From Chalara sp. BL73 (taxonomy: Eukaryota > Ascomycota > Leotiomycetes > Helotiales), in assembly GCA_918026815.1 (NCBI GenBank), contig CAKJVC010000068.1, positions 1,488,001 to 1,552,000 of the forward strand: a stretch of 64,000 bases of DNA, written 5' to 3'. The notes below the pieces were generated by a model. That model saw only the letters and a list, made by a program, of their open reading frames with translations, was not told the origin of the DNA and ran no database searches. Within the stretch, counting starts at the first letter, position 1. Every line of letters begins with the position of its first letter. A program made the position numbers and the translations under genes. Of this stretch, positions 45,994 to 57,636 are shown piece after piece.

Positions 45994-47224
45994 ATGGCTC
46001 CCTCAGCTACCGAGGTCGAACCCCAAACCGCAGTCCCCATCCTCCCAGGAAAGGGAGAAGCTGCAGCAACCTCCAGTGAAAAGCCATGGGTGAAGAGCAC
46101 GGGAGTGTTGGATAAGTATGAACACTTCGAGGTCACGCCAGTTATTGGCCGTGAGTACAAGGATGTTGATCTCGTGTCCTGGCTCCAAGCGGACAATTCT
46201 GAGGAACTGCTACGAGAACTTGCACTTATAAGTACGCTATCCGCCCCTTCAATCTCAACACAAACTAACAAAGATACAGTCTCCCAACGTGGCGTCGTAT
46301 TCTTCCGTGCCCAAGATAACCTGACCGCAGACCTGCAGAAAGAGCTCGTCCAGCGCATCGGTCTTGCGTCCGGTAAACCCAAGGACTCCGGTCTACATAT
46401 CCACCCCATCCTCAACTCAGAGCGCGAAGGCTACCGGGTCACGGATCCCGAAATCAGCACCATTGACTCTGAGCTCAACAAGAAGATCTACGCCTCGCAA
46501 ACGCAAAAGCTCCTTTCCTCAAAGAAGCAGTTCAGCGCGTCCTGGCACTCCGACATCGCGTTCGAGCCCGTGCCAGCCGACTACTCGAGCTTGAGGCTCG
46601 AGAAGCTGCCCGCGACGGGAGGCGATACGCTCTGGGCCAGCGGAACGGAGATTTATGACCGCATCAGCGCGCCGTACCAGAAGTTCCTTGAGGGGCTGAC
46701 GGCGACGTTCGAGCAGCCCGGCTTCATCGAGGCGGCGAAGAGAGGGAAGTTCGAATTGTATGATAAGCCGCGAGGAAGCCCGCTCAACATTGGGAAGGAG
46801 TTGAGGGCTGTGCACCCTGTTGTCAGGACGAATCCTGTCAGTGGGTGGAAGAGCATCTTCCCTATCGGTGCGCATGTTGGGTACATCAACGACATTACGG
46901 AGCTAGAATCGAAGGTATGCTCCTTCGCCCCGTTATTATTTAGAATATCCTGCTCACATGTATATACAGGCACTGCTCAAGTGGTTTGGCCGTCTCCTGA
47001 TCGACAACCACGATTTGCAGGTCAGATTCAAGTGGAAGAACGCGAACGACATCGCGATCTGGGATAACAGATCCACCTTCCACACCGCAACTTATGACAT
47101 CGAAGGGTATGGCGAGCGATACGGCGTCCGAGCCGTTTCTCTTGGTGAAGCGCCATTCCTTGACCCGGAGAGCAAGAGCCGGTCCGAGGACTTGAAAGCA
47201 AAGGCTGCTGCGGTCGCTGCATAG
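45994..47224 (+). CDS. TauD/TfdA-family 2-oxoglutarate-dependent dioxygenase (sulfonate/alkylsulfate type)
   Basis: Non-heme Fe(II) enzyme expected to oxidise a sulfonate or sulfate ester, releasing sulfite or sulfate. Exons 45994-46231, 46280-46914 and 46970-47224 give 375 aa. The fold starts RGVVFFRAQDNLTADLQKEL. The facial triad is His169-x-Asp171 (SWHSDIAFE) and His329 (RSTFHTATYD). Arg345 (RYGVRAV) would bind the 2-oxoglutarate carboxylate. HPVVRTNP and FGRLLIDNHDLQVRF are common to the fungal alpha-ketoglutarate-dependent sulfonate dioxygenases (yeast Jlp1 group). No targeting signal was seen, so it is probably cytosolic. Same strand as the arylsulfatase, 850 bp downstream; joint sulfur scavenging is inferred. 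Confidence 0.92.
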
Positions 47225-50135
47225 GAAAATTTGATCATGAGAAATGTTTATATGAATTGTAATTCAATGAATATACTTACGAATATAATCTGATTCAAAA
47301 ATGTATAAGCTGTGGCTCTTGAGGAATTTGTCAAGTTGAAAGTCAGCCTTTCCAGTGAAGAGAAGACTGCCGTTAAAATGGGCATTTATTGGCTGCAAAC
47401 CTTGATCTTCTCCTTCAGCGCCAAACAAACAATGCCATTCTTGTCACGAGGTTTACTATCCCTTGGCATAGGTTTATTTCCCTCCTCCTTTCTCAGCATT
47501 GCCTCTTTCCTATATGACCCAACAACAAAATCCATCATAGCAACAAGGAGCAACATAACAAACCATCTCAAATCAAAGGCAAGCCACCAAAAGAAGGTCA
47601 AATCTTTTGTTCAGAGGATTTTTTCGGAAAGTGCTAACAAACGCCACATAACCTCAGACATCCACACAAAACACTCAGTTTGTTGCAAAAACCGGAATAG
47701 TCCTCGATGAGTATCAAAAGTGGCATTTCTGGATGTCCATGAGCAAGCAGGTGAGGGGACTCTTATATACCCTGAACTTGGCAAAGAATAAAATTTTCCA
47801 CCGTTTCACCGGAGTAGCCTCCATTCAAACTTATGGATTGAGGGAACAGACCGAATTATTTATCATTACGGCATGCTCTGAAAGCATATAAGCAAGCGCT
47901 TCACGACGCGTTTTTAGCTGAATCTTGCATATCAAGGAAACGCTAGTTTAGCCAGCGGGTTGTACCCAGGAATCGCGAGGCATGGATCCCTTCTTCCAGG
48001 ATGCCAATCTTCGTTCTACCCTCCCATGGCTAACCTTTTACACCCCCTGTTCATAAACCACCCCCTTACCTTCCTAGCTATGCCTTCTCCTTCGCAGAAG
48101 CCCTCTAAGACAGGGCAGCAGAATTCTGATTGACAGCCTAACGATACATATCACAAATAGCATTAAGAGTACAGGAATTATAGCAAGTAAACAGTTATGA
48201 GAAGATCTCAGGCATCGGACGCACCATGTATCGTTTAATGGTATATAAACTCCAGCCATCAACGCATAAGTCATGGTAGTTTAGCATTTGCTGTGCAACT
48301 CGCATTCCTCCTGCTGTATTTGCCGTGAATTCTCTATTTCTTGAATGCGTATAGGTGAGGTGAATACTTCTCTTATATCTTAAGCCTTGCGTAAAGCACA
48401 AAACTATAAATATACGTGACGATACAAGACTTGAGAACATGTAGGTTAGATTCAAGTATATAAGCCTTAGAGGGGATTTTGAAAGCTCTGATGCTTCGCA
48501 ACTATATGTGTAGGCCTTCTTGCCTAATCTGCTGGTCAACTTTAACTGAATCCCATGTGTACCGTAGAGTAAGGAGGTTTGGTTTGAGATACGTGTACAT
48601 ATTGTGTCTGGGCGTGTAGCTATCTTGTACAGAATAATTTCTGCGTAAAAGCTCCGTGGATGGATATCAGCATGTGTGTATGTGCGTCTGAACTTCAAGT
48701 TTTGACTATGTGTAGGCTTTTTAGTGACAAAAATGTGTAGAGTGACAACAATGCGCTGGCCGTGAATCAATCTAGCACCAATATACCCTGCTCTAGACAT
48801 CTGATATAAATATTATTTCTGCCTTGGAATTGGCACATAAGATTCAACCCCTCATGAACACTACAAAGGGATGTAGTCAAAGAAATCATCTTCTACAACT
48901 CAGCACTCTTAGTATCTAAGGCATAGTGTGAAGGGAGTAAACCGGTGTGTGACTTCGTAACTTCCACCTGAGGACTTATAGATCATATTTGGTAGAAAGT
49001 AACTTCGTTCTTGCTTGATTCCTTCCATGAAAGGAAAACTAAAGTACATTTATACCTGGGAAATTGTTTCTCCTCAGGCACCCACTCTGTTCTGCTCACA
49101 ATAGCTTGCTCAGAGCCTTGGAAACCTATCAGAGGTTAAAAGGTTTCTTATATACGCTCATTCTAAAGGAACTGAGAAAAGAGAATTTGGGTTTTTAGTG
49201 CTGATTATGCAGAACGTTACATGAATGCAAGCTGAGCTGTGAAAACAAAATGAATGTTTGCTATTTGTAAGTATATAAGCAGAGATCTCCTCGGACATTA
49301 TTCCTTAAAAAGCGAGCCACCTAACCTACAACGTAGGTAGTAGTGCCAAGAAGCAAGGGTTAGTTTGCGTGCTTTATTTCATGCATGTTTCTAAAAATTC
49401 ATCTTAATCATATACGCACCTCACATCTGCTATGTATTGCCCACTTCCTTCCCCAATGAATTTTCCTTCCAGCTTGTTTAGTTCAGTATAGCAGCGAAGG
49501 AGCAAACAACGACGATAAAATACGGGTAACAGAAGTTTCGCAGACAATAAACTATGGTGAACCTTCAAGAACTCATGAGGCCTTGGCATGCTATAGTAAC
49601 GATAAGTAGTGCCCAGCCCATGAGTAGCTTAAATTGTGCCTGTAACGGAAAATTAGTTTCCACCAGCTTGAAGTAGTTCTTTCTGGCAATAGCCTTCTTT
49701 TTTAGCATAAACCAAGCAAGCTGAGGATGCGTAGCCTTGGACATAGTAACTTTCCGAACACGTGAAAAAAAAAAAATCGAGAATTTGTCTTTATATGTAA
49801 AAAAGGGACTTTTGCATGCTACATGCTTGGATGGGCTCGGCAAGCGCGTGTCTCCCGTTCGATCTAACGACAAGCCAAAAAGGCTTAGCATTGGTCTATG
49901 CACCAGTGTTTTGTGCCAGGGAACTCAATAGTGCCTGTAGAGCCGCTGGGACTTGCGAGCAAGTAGACGAGATTAACAAGCTTACCAGGACCAATTTTAT
50001 TCCTTATCCATAATACAGCTCTCGGAAAGTATAAAACAGACCTCCCGACTTCGTCAATCAAAAAGGTGCGCGCCGGTTACACCCTCGCGTGAACAACAAT
50101 CGGTTTAAAGCAGACATCTCGTCCTTGCCAGGATA
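47225..50135. other. Gene-poor 2.9 kb region
   Basis: No supported gene. Frames at 47312-47710 (no ATG start), 48195-48800 (minus) and 49565-49903 (minus) lack any domain, splice logic or coding-like composition. Marks the transition to the accessory block. Confidence 0.4.
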
Positions 50136-52634
50136 TCACACCAGGAAGATCATTTTCCTCTCCCCTTTCTCCGCAATAATTCCATCCCATGCCTCTGCCT
50201 CGATGTATGCAAGCGCGATCCGCTCCGCGGATCCGTTGTCCCATCTTATCAACATTAGCTGCGCCATCCAGGGTATGTCGCGATTCTCCGAGTCGGTGTC
50301 GCTTTCGGTGAGAAACTCATCGGGGAAGTTGTCGGGCCGTGTGACATACGCCCCATCTCTGGTCTTAAAACCTTTATCCTTTGCTAGAATGACCCAACAG
50401 TATTCGCCCTTTTGGACTGTCTCGTTAAGCGGTGAGTGCTCGTATGTCAGCCATGCCTCTCCGATTGTCTGCTCGTCTTCATCGTCTGACGAATCCTCCT
50501 CGCCAGACGAATCCTCCTCGTCACTTAGATTCTTTGCTTGATTTGCTTTGGATGCAGGTTCTTTGCCTTTTGTGCTCTCCGTGGGTGGTTCGGAGTTAGG
50601 CACAATGATTGCGCACCTGAGGACAGCATCATCGAATGTGCTATCCAGCCCACTTGCCCTTGAGTTCGGCTTAACTTCTCTCTGTTCCTTAAGGAAATAA
50701 GTAAAGATATCTCCTGGCGCCGTCCATGCCTCGAACCGTAGAACTGGGTCTAAACGCTTTTCTACGGTTGACGACTTGCTGCCAATGCTTTCTCCTGGTA
50801 ATCTTTTTATATCAGTAGACTGCACGTCGTCTAAAAATATAATCTCGGGTCGAAACTCGTACTCCTCCGGCTTTACAAGAGAATAGAATGTATGTAGGTA
50901 GTGAGCCTGCCCCTCCCAGCCAGCCCATGACCACGATGGCATCTGGGAGTTAGAGGTAGCCCTTTCTTCAGGTTGTAAAAGACGCCGGATTTGCTTGCTG
51001 GTCGGCATCCAAAACAACGCTTGATTGAAGTATTGTCCTGGTAGACCATACCTGAAAGAGGTCGCCATCTTTCTTTCCAAGGCTCGAGAGATCCCAGCGA
51101 AAGCATTTAATATGTCCGATTTGTAGCTCAGATTTCGTAGCGTATAACCGCGGACGATTTTACAGTACTGAACAAAGTTACAAATATTGTCCTCCTCGGA
51201 AGGTATCGTAATTTGGTTTAGAGGATTGGTATCTACAATGTCTTCATCCAACTGATTCATATGCTCTACTGCGAGATTCTTCCGACACCTGGCATATATT
51301 TGCCAATTGGAAAAGAAGACGATCCTAGATGACAATATATGTTCCTGAAATGTCCAACCACGGGTCTGATATCGTGTGAAAGGTAAGATATAATCGGGGG
51401 ATGGGGGCGGCGAGTACATGATCCGTACTTTTTGATTCGATGGCGGTTTCTTAATTCGCTGTAGCAGCCGGCTAATCGGGGTGGACTCTTCCAAGGTTGT
51501 TCCTTTGGAATCTAGCATACCGTCCCACATGAGCTGGATGTTGCGTGACGGTGAGTCATTGTTCAGGGAAAGCAGCAAGCCTTCATCTGCACCGCGGCCG
51601 GAGAGTGACACAAATGTGACAACTGCTCGGGTGTATATCTCATCCATACGGGCTATCTGATCGTGTTTGTTTTGCGGGTCGTCCTGAACAATGCACAGCG
51701 TGTCGACCCATAGATACTTCTCTCCGATCATCATCGTGAAAACCAATGCTTGGCGAACCACCGAAGACAACGTTTCTTGCTGGAGCAAAGAACCCTCCTG
51801 CGATAGAGACTCCCTCGTATTTATGGTAGTCTCGAACCCGCGAAATCGGCCGTTGACATAGCTCAGGGCCACATATCTGTGCGCTGTTGTTGCCTTGATC
51901 AATCTGCTAGTCTCAACCTCGATGAGATCAATCTCCATAGCATCCAAGCCACCATTAGGTTCCTGACAACTCTCACCATGCTCTTCTTCGCATATATTAA
52001 GCCACTGTGTAATTATGGAGGGATTAATCCGTTGTATATGGAACATCTGGGGATCAAGTCGACGCAAGATCGCCGTGCCGATGCTTGATCCCCTTTTCAT
52101 AATCGATATGATGATCCCTGTTGATATATCGTCTAACAAGATAAACTCAAGGCATGGCTCATCAGAAGAGCTGCTACCGCTGTGCAATGATAAGGTATGC
52201 TTGATTGAGACCACCTTGGCTCGTGTTTGTAGTGACAGATCCTCGCTCTCAGGATCTTTGCGGACATGGTCTAGCGAAAGCTGGTGCAGGATCGAGGAGC
52301 AGAGCACACATTGCGGTCTAGATAGCAGCTCACCCACCGTGCCAAGTATATGAGGATCCGGAAATTTGCAAGTCCATCCTGAGATGTATTCAATAGTGAA
52401 GAACAGGCATTTAGCTGCAGCGGTACATGACACACAAAATGAAGTCGGAACATATTCCTGTGGGTCTGTCATAGCAAATATTTGAATGGTTTTAGTTTGG
52501 AACTGAATAGTCAGATGCCACTCATCTAAAGATATACGGAACTCTTTAGCTCTTATGGTATTAGCTTTTGGACGCGCTTGAAGATGTGAGGCTGAAGATA
52601 TATTGCGGCTGAACCTGGCTGTCACTAGCCACAT
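50136..52634 (-). CDS. HET-domain protein (intact)
   Basis: Intronless frame of 832 aa; a later in-frame ATG at 52472 (MTDPQEYVPTSF) gives 778 aa and may be the true start, since the extra 54 residues look non-family. The N-terminal part has paired cysteines (CVSC, CVLC). The HET domain (about residues 265-445) shows HRYVALSYVNG, GEKYLWVDTLCIVQDD, the Asp-Glu-Ile-Tyr helix and GRGADEGLL. It is followed by TRGWTFQEHILSSRIVFFS, DILNAFAGISRAL and PSWSWAGWEG. An acidic near-repeat (EEDSSGEEDSSDDEDE) precedes the C-terminus. HET proteins act in allorecognition and cell death; this one lacks a recognisable NLR core. Unlike the copy at the window start it is uninterrupted. Confidence 0.85.
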   Translation of the reverse strand: MWLVTARFSRNISSASHLQARPKANTIRAKEFRISLDEWHLTIQFQTKTIQIFAMTDPQEYVPTSFCVSCTAAAKCLFFTIEYISGWTCKFPDPHILGTVGELLSRPQCVLCSSILHQLSLDHVRKDPESEDLSLQTRAKVVSIKHTLSLHSGSSSSDEPCLEFILLDDISTGIIISIMKRGSSIGTAILRRLDPQMFHIQRINPSIITQWLNICEEEHGESCQEPNGGLDAMEIDLIEVETSRLIKATTAHRYVALSYVNGRFRGFETTINTRESLSQEGSLLQQETLSSVVRQALVFTMMIGEKYLWVDTLCIVQDDPQNKHDQIARMDEIYTRAVVTFVSLSGRGADEGLLLSLNNDSPSRNIQLMWDGMLDSKGTTLEESTPISRLLQRIKKPPSNQKVRIMYSPPPSPDYILPFTRYQTRGWTFQEHILSSRIVFFSNWQIYARCRKNLAVEHMNQLDEDIVDTNPLNQITIPSEEDNICNFVQYCKIVRGYTLRNLSYKSDILNAFAGISRALERKMATSFRYGLPGQYFNQALFWMPTSKQIRRLLQPEERATSNSQMPSWSWAGWEGQAHYLHTFYSLVKPEEYEFRPEIIFLDDVQSTDIKRLPGESIGSKSSTVEKRLDPVLRFEAWTAPGDIFTYFLKEQREVKPNSRASGLDSTFDDAVLRCAIIVPNSEPPTESTKGKEPASKANQAKNLSDEEDSSGEEDSSDDEDEQTIGEAWLTYEHSPLNETVQKGEYCWVILAKDKGFKTRDGAYVTRPDNFPDEFLTESDTDSENRDIPWMAQLMLIRWDNGSAERIALAYIEAEAWDGIIAEKGERKMIFLV

Positions 52635-53676
52635 GGGCTCAGAGGCGTCTTTATTTCCATCATGGAATGGTCTTGGTATTTATTGAGAGCTGAGAATTGT
52701 ATGAACGCCTTTAATAGTCATGAGACTGTCAACCACGACAGGCATCAACGCCACATTATTTTATTGGCTCTTTTCTCGCTTAGAACAAGAAGCTTGTAAA
52801 CAACTGGTTTCTCCAAGATTTTACCTGCATAACTTTGATACTGATCACTTCCAGATGGGGGAAGTGGGCTGGCCAGTCGAACCAATACTGTGAAAGTTCT
52901 TTACGCACCCCTTATAAAACTTTGTAGTGACAGAGGCGATCCCAAATGTAAAGCTAGATATCAAATAGTTAAGTGTTCGGATCAACACCGATTTCGGCTA
53001 TTACTGTATCCCGTTCCCTGTAGCAGATACATATATCATTTGGAGCAAAAATGTGGGTCGAACTCGCCCCCCTTTTCCGCCTAGGACATAACCGAGATTT
53101 CTATTTCACCACTTCTTCAATCTCTGAAGCTTGTTCTAGTAGAAAGAAGTTATAGTGGGACAGCATACCCGTCCTCATGCAAGAATTATCCTCACCAGTT
53201 TCAGCCTCAAGGTGCTCGCAACCATTGCGTAACAGAAATTTCCACGTCTTATTCTCTTAGGATTGTTCATTGTCACTCCAGACCATCCTGCTTTGGCTGG
53301 GAAATGCCCAATATAACCCCCCCCCCCCCAAAAAAAGAACCAAAAATAATAAAAAATTATGGCATATACCAATATTGATAATATCAGAGAACATGGCTTT
53401 AGGTACTGTAAGTTGTCCGTGTAGTTGGTGGACAACCCCTTAAGGAGTACGTTTCTATTGTTTAATTTCATAAGTTTGTTACTGCTTTTGCGTGTGTTTG
53501 TATTTATACCTTGAGGTAATCTGATGAGGTTTTAAGGAGCAGGTAGTTTTTTCTTCAGTGAATATTACTTGAAGCGAATAGCCTATCATTGATTTGTATA
53601 CTGGGAGATTACAACTGATCGACATATACAAATACTGAATTAAGATTATTGAAATAAGTTTCCGATAAATAGACTA
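52635..53676. other. Intergenic region
   Basis: Contains a run of 13 C followed by 7 A (about 53318-53337), a likely unstable homopolymer. No gene was recognised. Confidence 0.45.
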
Positions 53677-54765
53677 CTATCTTATGCGAAAAAACTTCAA
53701 TACCATCATCCACCAACGTCGGCTTGATGCACCAACTTCCTTGATTGCTGCAATCTTGCCTTTCTTCACCTCTTCTATCTGCACTTCTTCTATCTCGTCC
53801 GCCACAATCGCCTCTTCCATAGGTATACCAATTTCTAAGCATCCAAGACAAGGTGTCCCAGAAACATTGACTTTCAGAAGGGAGCACCGCTTACAGACAG
53901 TCCTCGATTTCCACTCCACCAACGCTTCTCGGGGTGATTGATCAGCAGAAAGCTGCCAGAAACAACTCCTACATTGGCGCTTCCAATAAAATCTTGAGTC
54001 GCCCCCGAACTTTGATAACTGCCAACTTTGGAAGCGATGGCTAGGCCGGATGCGGAAGCAGGTATAGCAGGCGGTTCCTTCCAAGGGAGGCGCGTTTCTC
54101 AACCTATCGTGCGTGAACCTGAATTTGTCGTGCAAAGCACACTCTTGGTGGGTGACGTTTGCATGAAAATAAGGGCTTGTTTTCGACAGCGCGATCGAGT
54201 CATGATAACAAAGATACCCAAATATTCTCTTTTGGATCGCCTTCGGTAGTCCCTGAAGCGTAGGTGAAATTTCATCAATCCAACAGCGCCATTCCGGATC
54301 GTCAGAATTTTTTTCGGAGGGACGGTTCGGGATCCCACAGCGCTGATATTTTGGGTTCCAGCGCTTGCACTTCCAGCATAGATAAAAGTACATCTTCCCC
54401 TGCCGGTACGCCCGGGAATGTCCAGACAATAGGTGCTTCGCTGCACAGTTCATGCAATGGCGGGCTTTGGCTGGAGAGCGCCAGCTCGCCAGATCCTTTC
54501 CTCGGAGGCCCGTCCGTTGGGTATTAACGAAAGAGTCCCTCGGCAGCATCTCTAGACACCTGTGGCAGGCGAAGTGATGTTTGTTCTGAGGGAAACTGTC
54601 TGCGCGCTCTAGGAATTGCTGGATTTCCACCTCGGGAAGTCGGAGCAAGGAAATATTTGCATAGAAATAACTGCTACACTTCTTCAAGGCAAGTGCGGAC
54701 TGAAAGTCCAAACACTGCATGATATTGAAGTGTAGGTCGAACGGGAGGCTCTGAAACGTCGCCAT
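53677..54765 (-). CDS. Duplicated F-box-like, Cys-rich protein
   Basis: 362 aa from the well-placed start CACAATGGCG at 54765; the frame is open to an ATG at 54918, giving 413 aa. It is built from two related units. Each starts with an F-box-like helix set: SLPFDLHFNIMQCLDFQSAL and GLPKAIQKRIFGYLCYHDSI. Each then has a Ser-x-Tyr-Phe-[YH]-Ala-Asn element (SSYFYANIS, SPYFHANVT) and a Cys-rich segment with C-x2-C pairs (CHRC, CMNC, CWKC in unit 1; CYTC, CRSC, CKRC, CLGC in unit 2), often with a nearby RDSF/HRFQ. A Glu-rich tail follows. F-box helices suggest a link to SCF ubiquitin ligases, but partner and substrate are unknown. Confidence 0.75.
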   Translation of the reverse strand: MATFQSLPFDLHFNIMQCLDFQSALALKKCSSYFYANISLLRLPEVEIQQFLERADSFPQNKHHFACHRCLEMLPRDSFVNTQRTGLRGKDLASWRSPAKARHCMNCAAKHLLSGHSRAYRQGKMYFYLCWKCKRWNPKYQRCGIPNRPSEKNSDDPEWRCWIDEISPTLQGLPKAIQKRIFGYLCYHDSIALSKTSPYFHANVTHQECALHDKFRFTHDRLRNAPPLEGTACYTCFRIRPSHRFQSWQLSKFGGDSRFYWKRQCRSCFWQLSADQSPREALVEWKSRTVCKRCSLLKVNVSGTPCLGCLEIGIPMEEAIVADEIEEVQIEEVKKGKIAAIKEVGASSRRWWMMVLKFFRIR

Positions 54766-56094
54766 TGTGCTTGGTATCGTGTTGTCATCTTGAGAATCAT
54801 AATATGATGCTGGAGTTACTTTTACGTATTTCTGAAATGTTCTATTGCAAGTTAAATTTTTTGTTGGATTTTTTGGACGCAAATCATGGATATATATAGA
54901 GACTTGCCTGAGAGGCACAGTTTCTTTGGTGTTGAGTCATGACGAAAGTGAGTCATTTTGATAATTGTGACTTCGTTTCGAAATTGAAGGTATGGCCCTA
55001 ACGCAAACTTTTTTACCTTCAGTTAAGATATTTCCTCATTCCTTCGAAAATTTTAGATAGAGTCTAATAATGTGAGTCTTTACATTCTTATTCAACTTTC
55101 AATGTTTCTACTAATTTTATATTCAGCTGGACTTCCAACTAAGAAACACAATTTCCAACATCACTAGTTCTTTTCCTGATAGGATAGGCAATTACCGCAT
55201 GACATAACGACCAACGTGCAACAACGCAAAACAAAGTAACAGAATATGATATTGTATAACACGATCAAGATGGCAGCAAAAGTTCGAATAGCGGCTCGAA
55301 GCTTCTTGCTTGTAAGAATACGTGTTAAACGTGAAATTTTAATGTGGAACTATCATTGGGATCTTTTCTGGGAAGCTTCGATTAATTCAACTGATAAATT
55401 CGCTATAGGGGTAATGGGCGAGATGAAAAGAAGGCGGGAAGTAGCTTGTAGTTATAATCTCAGTTCATCGTAGAGTCTATCAATTAGAAAAGCAAACCAA
55501 AGAAAGAAATAGAGCTTCCATATGAGAGATAGCTAGGGATACGCGGCCAATCTTCATATCTCTAGGCTCAAGTCGCATAACGGCTCTAGCCTTTGTAACA
55601 TAGCGCGATACGATTGATGATACGAGCGAGACTGCGGAGATTCCTGTAGAATTTGCAATGCTTCATAGTCTGGTTAACGTGAACCTGAAGCACATGTGCC
55701 TAATGTTACTTGTTTGTCATAGAGAAAACTAAAGAAGTGTGGTATTCATAACTGTCAGGAATACTTTGATTATGGACAATACTTGGATAGAGAAGTGATT
55801 GATCTTTAGAAGGACCCCGGATGTGAGAATCAAGGGAGAGAGAATGAGGATGATAAGTATTCTCTATGACAGCGGATTGGAGTGATAGCACTCTCGGGAA
55901 TTCGGAACGTGTGCGTGTGTCATCCAATTCACTTGGTACAATTAAATCACAGCCTAAGGCGACAATGTAGATGAGGCCGGAGATCAAGACTAATCATATG
56001 ATTCATTCTTAACAGCTAACATAACAACAAAACAATTTCATATAACAGTTGCAGGGACGATATCCTCATATATCTGGACTAGTACGATATAGAC
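54766..56094. other. Intergenic region
   Basis: AT-rich spacer upstream of the F-box gene and downstream of the terpene synthase gene. No gene was recognised. Confidence 0.45.
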
Positions 56095-57636
56095 TCATCG
56101 TTTTAGATACTCGGGAGCTACCAGCACGCTAAGCTTGCGAGTTTGGCGCACCGCCTCAGACATCTTTCCAAGATATCTAGTGGACCTGAAACTACGAACC
56201 ACATATTAGCAAGATTCTCTGAATAAATTCCCCAACTAACCTCCAATGAGCATTGGCAACAACAATATTTTGTATTCCTTGGATGTATCGCTGAATATCC
56301 GTGTCGATCACCTCGCCCCATCTCGGCAAGCCGGCAAGGGCACGATCTAGGTCTTGATATCTCTTCTCTAACAAGGCTCCAACAGTGTCAAAAGCCTCTT
56401 GAGCAGATTGCCCAGCTAGGCGACACGCAGCTAGGATATTGTATGGGACACCTTCCGACTACGTTGGTCAGCTAGTGAAATATTGAATGTGATAGTTAAG
56501 GTCTTACTTCTTCTTTGTAGTACGATAGAACATCATTTTGTCTAAGATCAGCATTAGCAATGGAGGCATCTCCGAGCATACATGAATGACGGTACAGTAC
56601 ATTACCACGATGTCAGTGCTAATCGCTTCTATCTGTTTGATGGACTCGTGCTCAAAAATGTAATCGGGGATAGTAAGTTTGTTGGCATACTCGATCAAGG
56701 CAAAGAGCGGGGTCACTCCTGCGGATTGTCTTCGAGTGGAGAGCATTTCCTCGGGCGATACAACCCTGCCATCGAATCCGTCATTGACATGCTGCAAGGC
56801 TCCGAGAGCGTACGATGTCATTGCTTCTGCAAACCGTCGCTGGACACCTAAGAAAATATAAGTAAAGCTATCAAGCTCAGATTTCGGTGGGGCGTCTTCT
56901 ACCAAAAGGGCTTGTCTAGTTGTCGTCAGAAACATACTTTAAATTAAACAGCAATCAATACTCGCCTGTTTTATCCGCGCCCATACTGTATCATGGACCT
57001 TGACAATGCTAATCCTACTGGCTTGATCTATGGTTTCTTCACTCTCATCGGCGTGCATGATTGATAACAGAGAGCGCATGGTGTCCATAGCCTTCTTCGG
57101 CTCGTTCTTTAGATTTCCGTTGTCAAACACTACTAGAGTATTAGTAGTTGTTACCTATATTAGGATCTTACTGCGCTTACTATCATCGTACGGAAACACC
57201 TTGAGACGCTCAGTAAGCCTTTTGGTAATCTGAAGGAGCAATAATTTAAGCATACCCAGTTTCCCCAGTCACACAGTGTTCTTAAAGATGTAGCATCCGC
57301 GTCGGGAGCTACAATAGCCATGAAAAACGAAAAGTCTGTTTTTGATATCTTTCTTGTCATCCGCTCATCTAAGTCACACATTCTGAAAGTAGTTGTGAAT
57401 ATGAGTACTGGTGAAAAATTAATGAATTGTCTTGAAACAAACCTTCGTATCCACGAGACTGATTCATCCCTAACAGCCTCATAGCTGGGATTTAGCTTCG
57501 GTTGGTTGGCTAAGAAAGACACAAACAAATTCGGGATTGTGACGGTAACCCGGTTAGTGGAAACATGATCGCTGTCCCTCGAGTAACCGGAGACACTAAG
57601 AGGGAGGTTCGAAGGTGAAGCTATTGAAAGTGCCAT
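56095..57636 (-). CDS. Sesquiterpene synthase (class I terpene cyclase)
   Basis: Ionises farnesyl diphosphate with Mg2+ and cyclises it; product unknown. Eight exons: 57636-57443, 57382-57256, 57199-57181, 57129-56962, 56847-56601, 56541-56508, 56458-56241 and 56185-56095, giving 365 aa. Joining restores CDWGNWVFPYDDMFDNGNL, with the aspartate motif DDMFD at 112-116. The 19-nt third exon encodes VFPYDD and the intron splits the motif. The second metal site NDVLSYYKE (Asn254, Ser258, Glu262) spans another join, and the C-terminal Arg-Tyr pair (339-340) is present. VQRRFAEAM and PLFALIEYA are family-typical. The exon 4/5 boundary is the least certain (114-nt intron with open sequence). No transit peptide, so cytosolic. 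Intact-looking. Confidence 0.9.

Noticed and set aside
47312..47710. 132-codon plus-strand frame after the TauD gene
   Set aside because: Begins at GTG, not ATG, and has no recognisable motif.
48195..48800. 201-codon open frame on the minus strand
   Set aside because: No domain, odd composition rich in Thr/Tyr/Arg/Ser, no plausible neighbours or splice extension; likely chance openness in an AT-rich region.
49565..49903. Minus-strand frame with a C-terminal hydrophobic helix
   Set aside because: No conserved feature or splice support; one helix at the end is weak evidence.
53318..53337. Poly-C/poly-A run
   Set aside because: Simple homopolymer with no sign of a transposon terminus; may partly be a sequencing length error.
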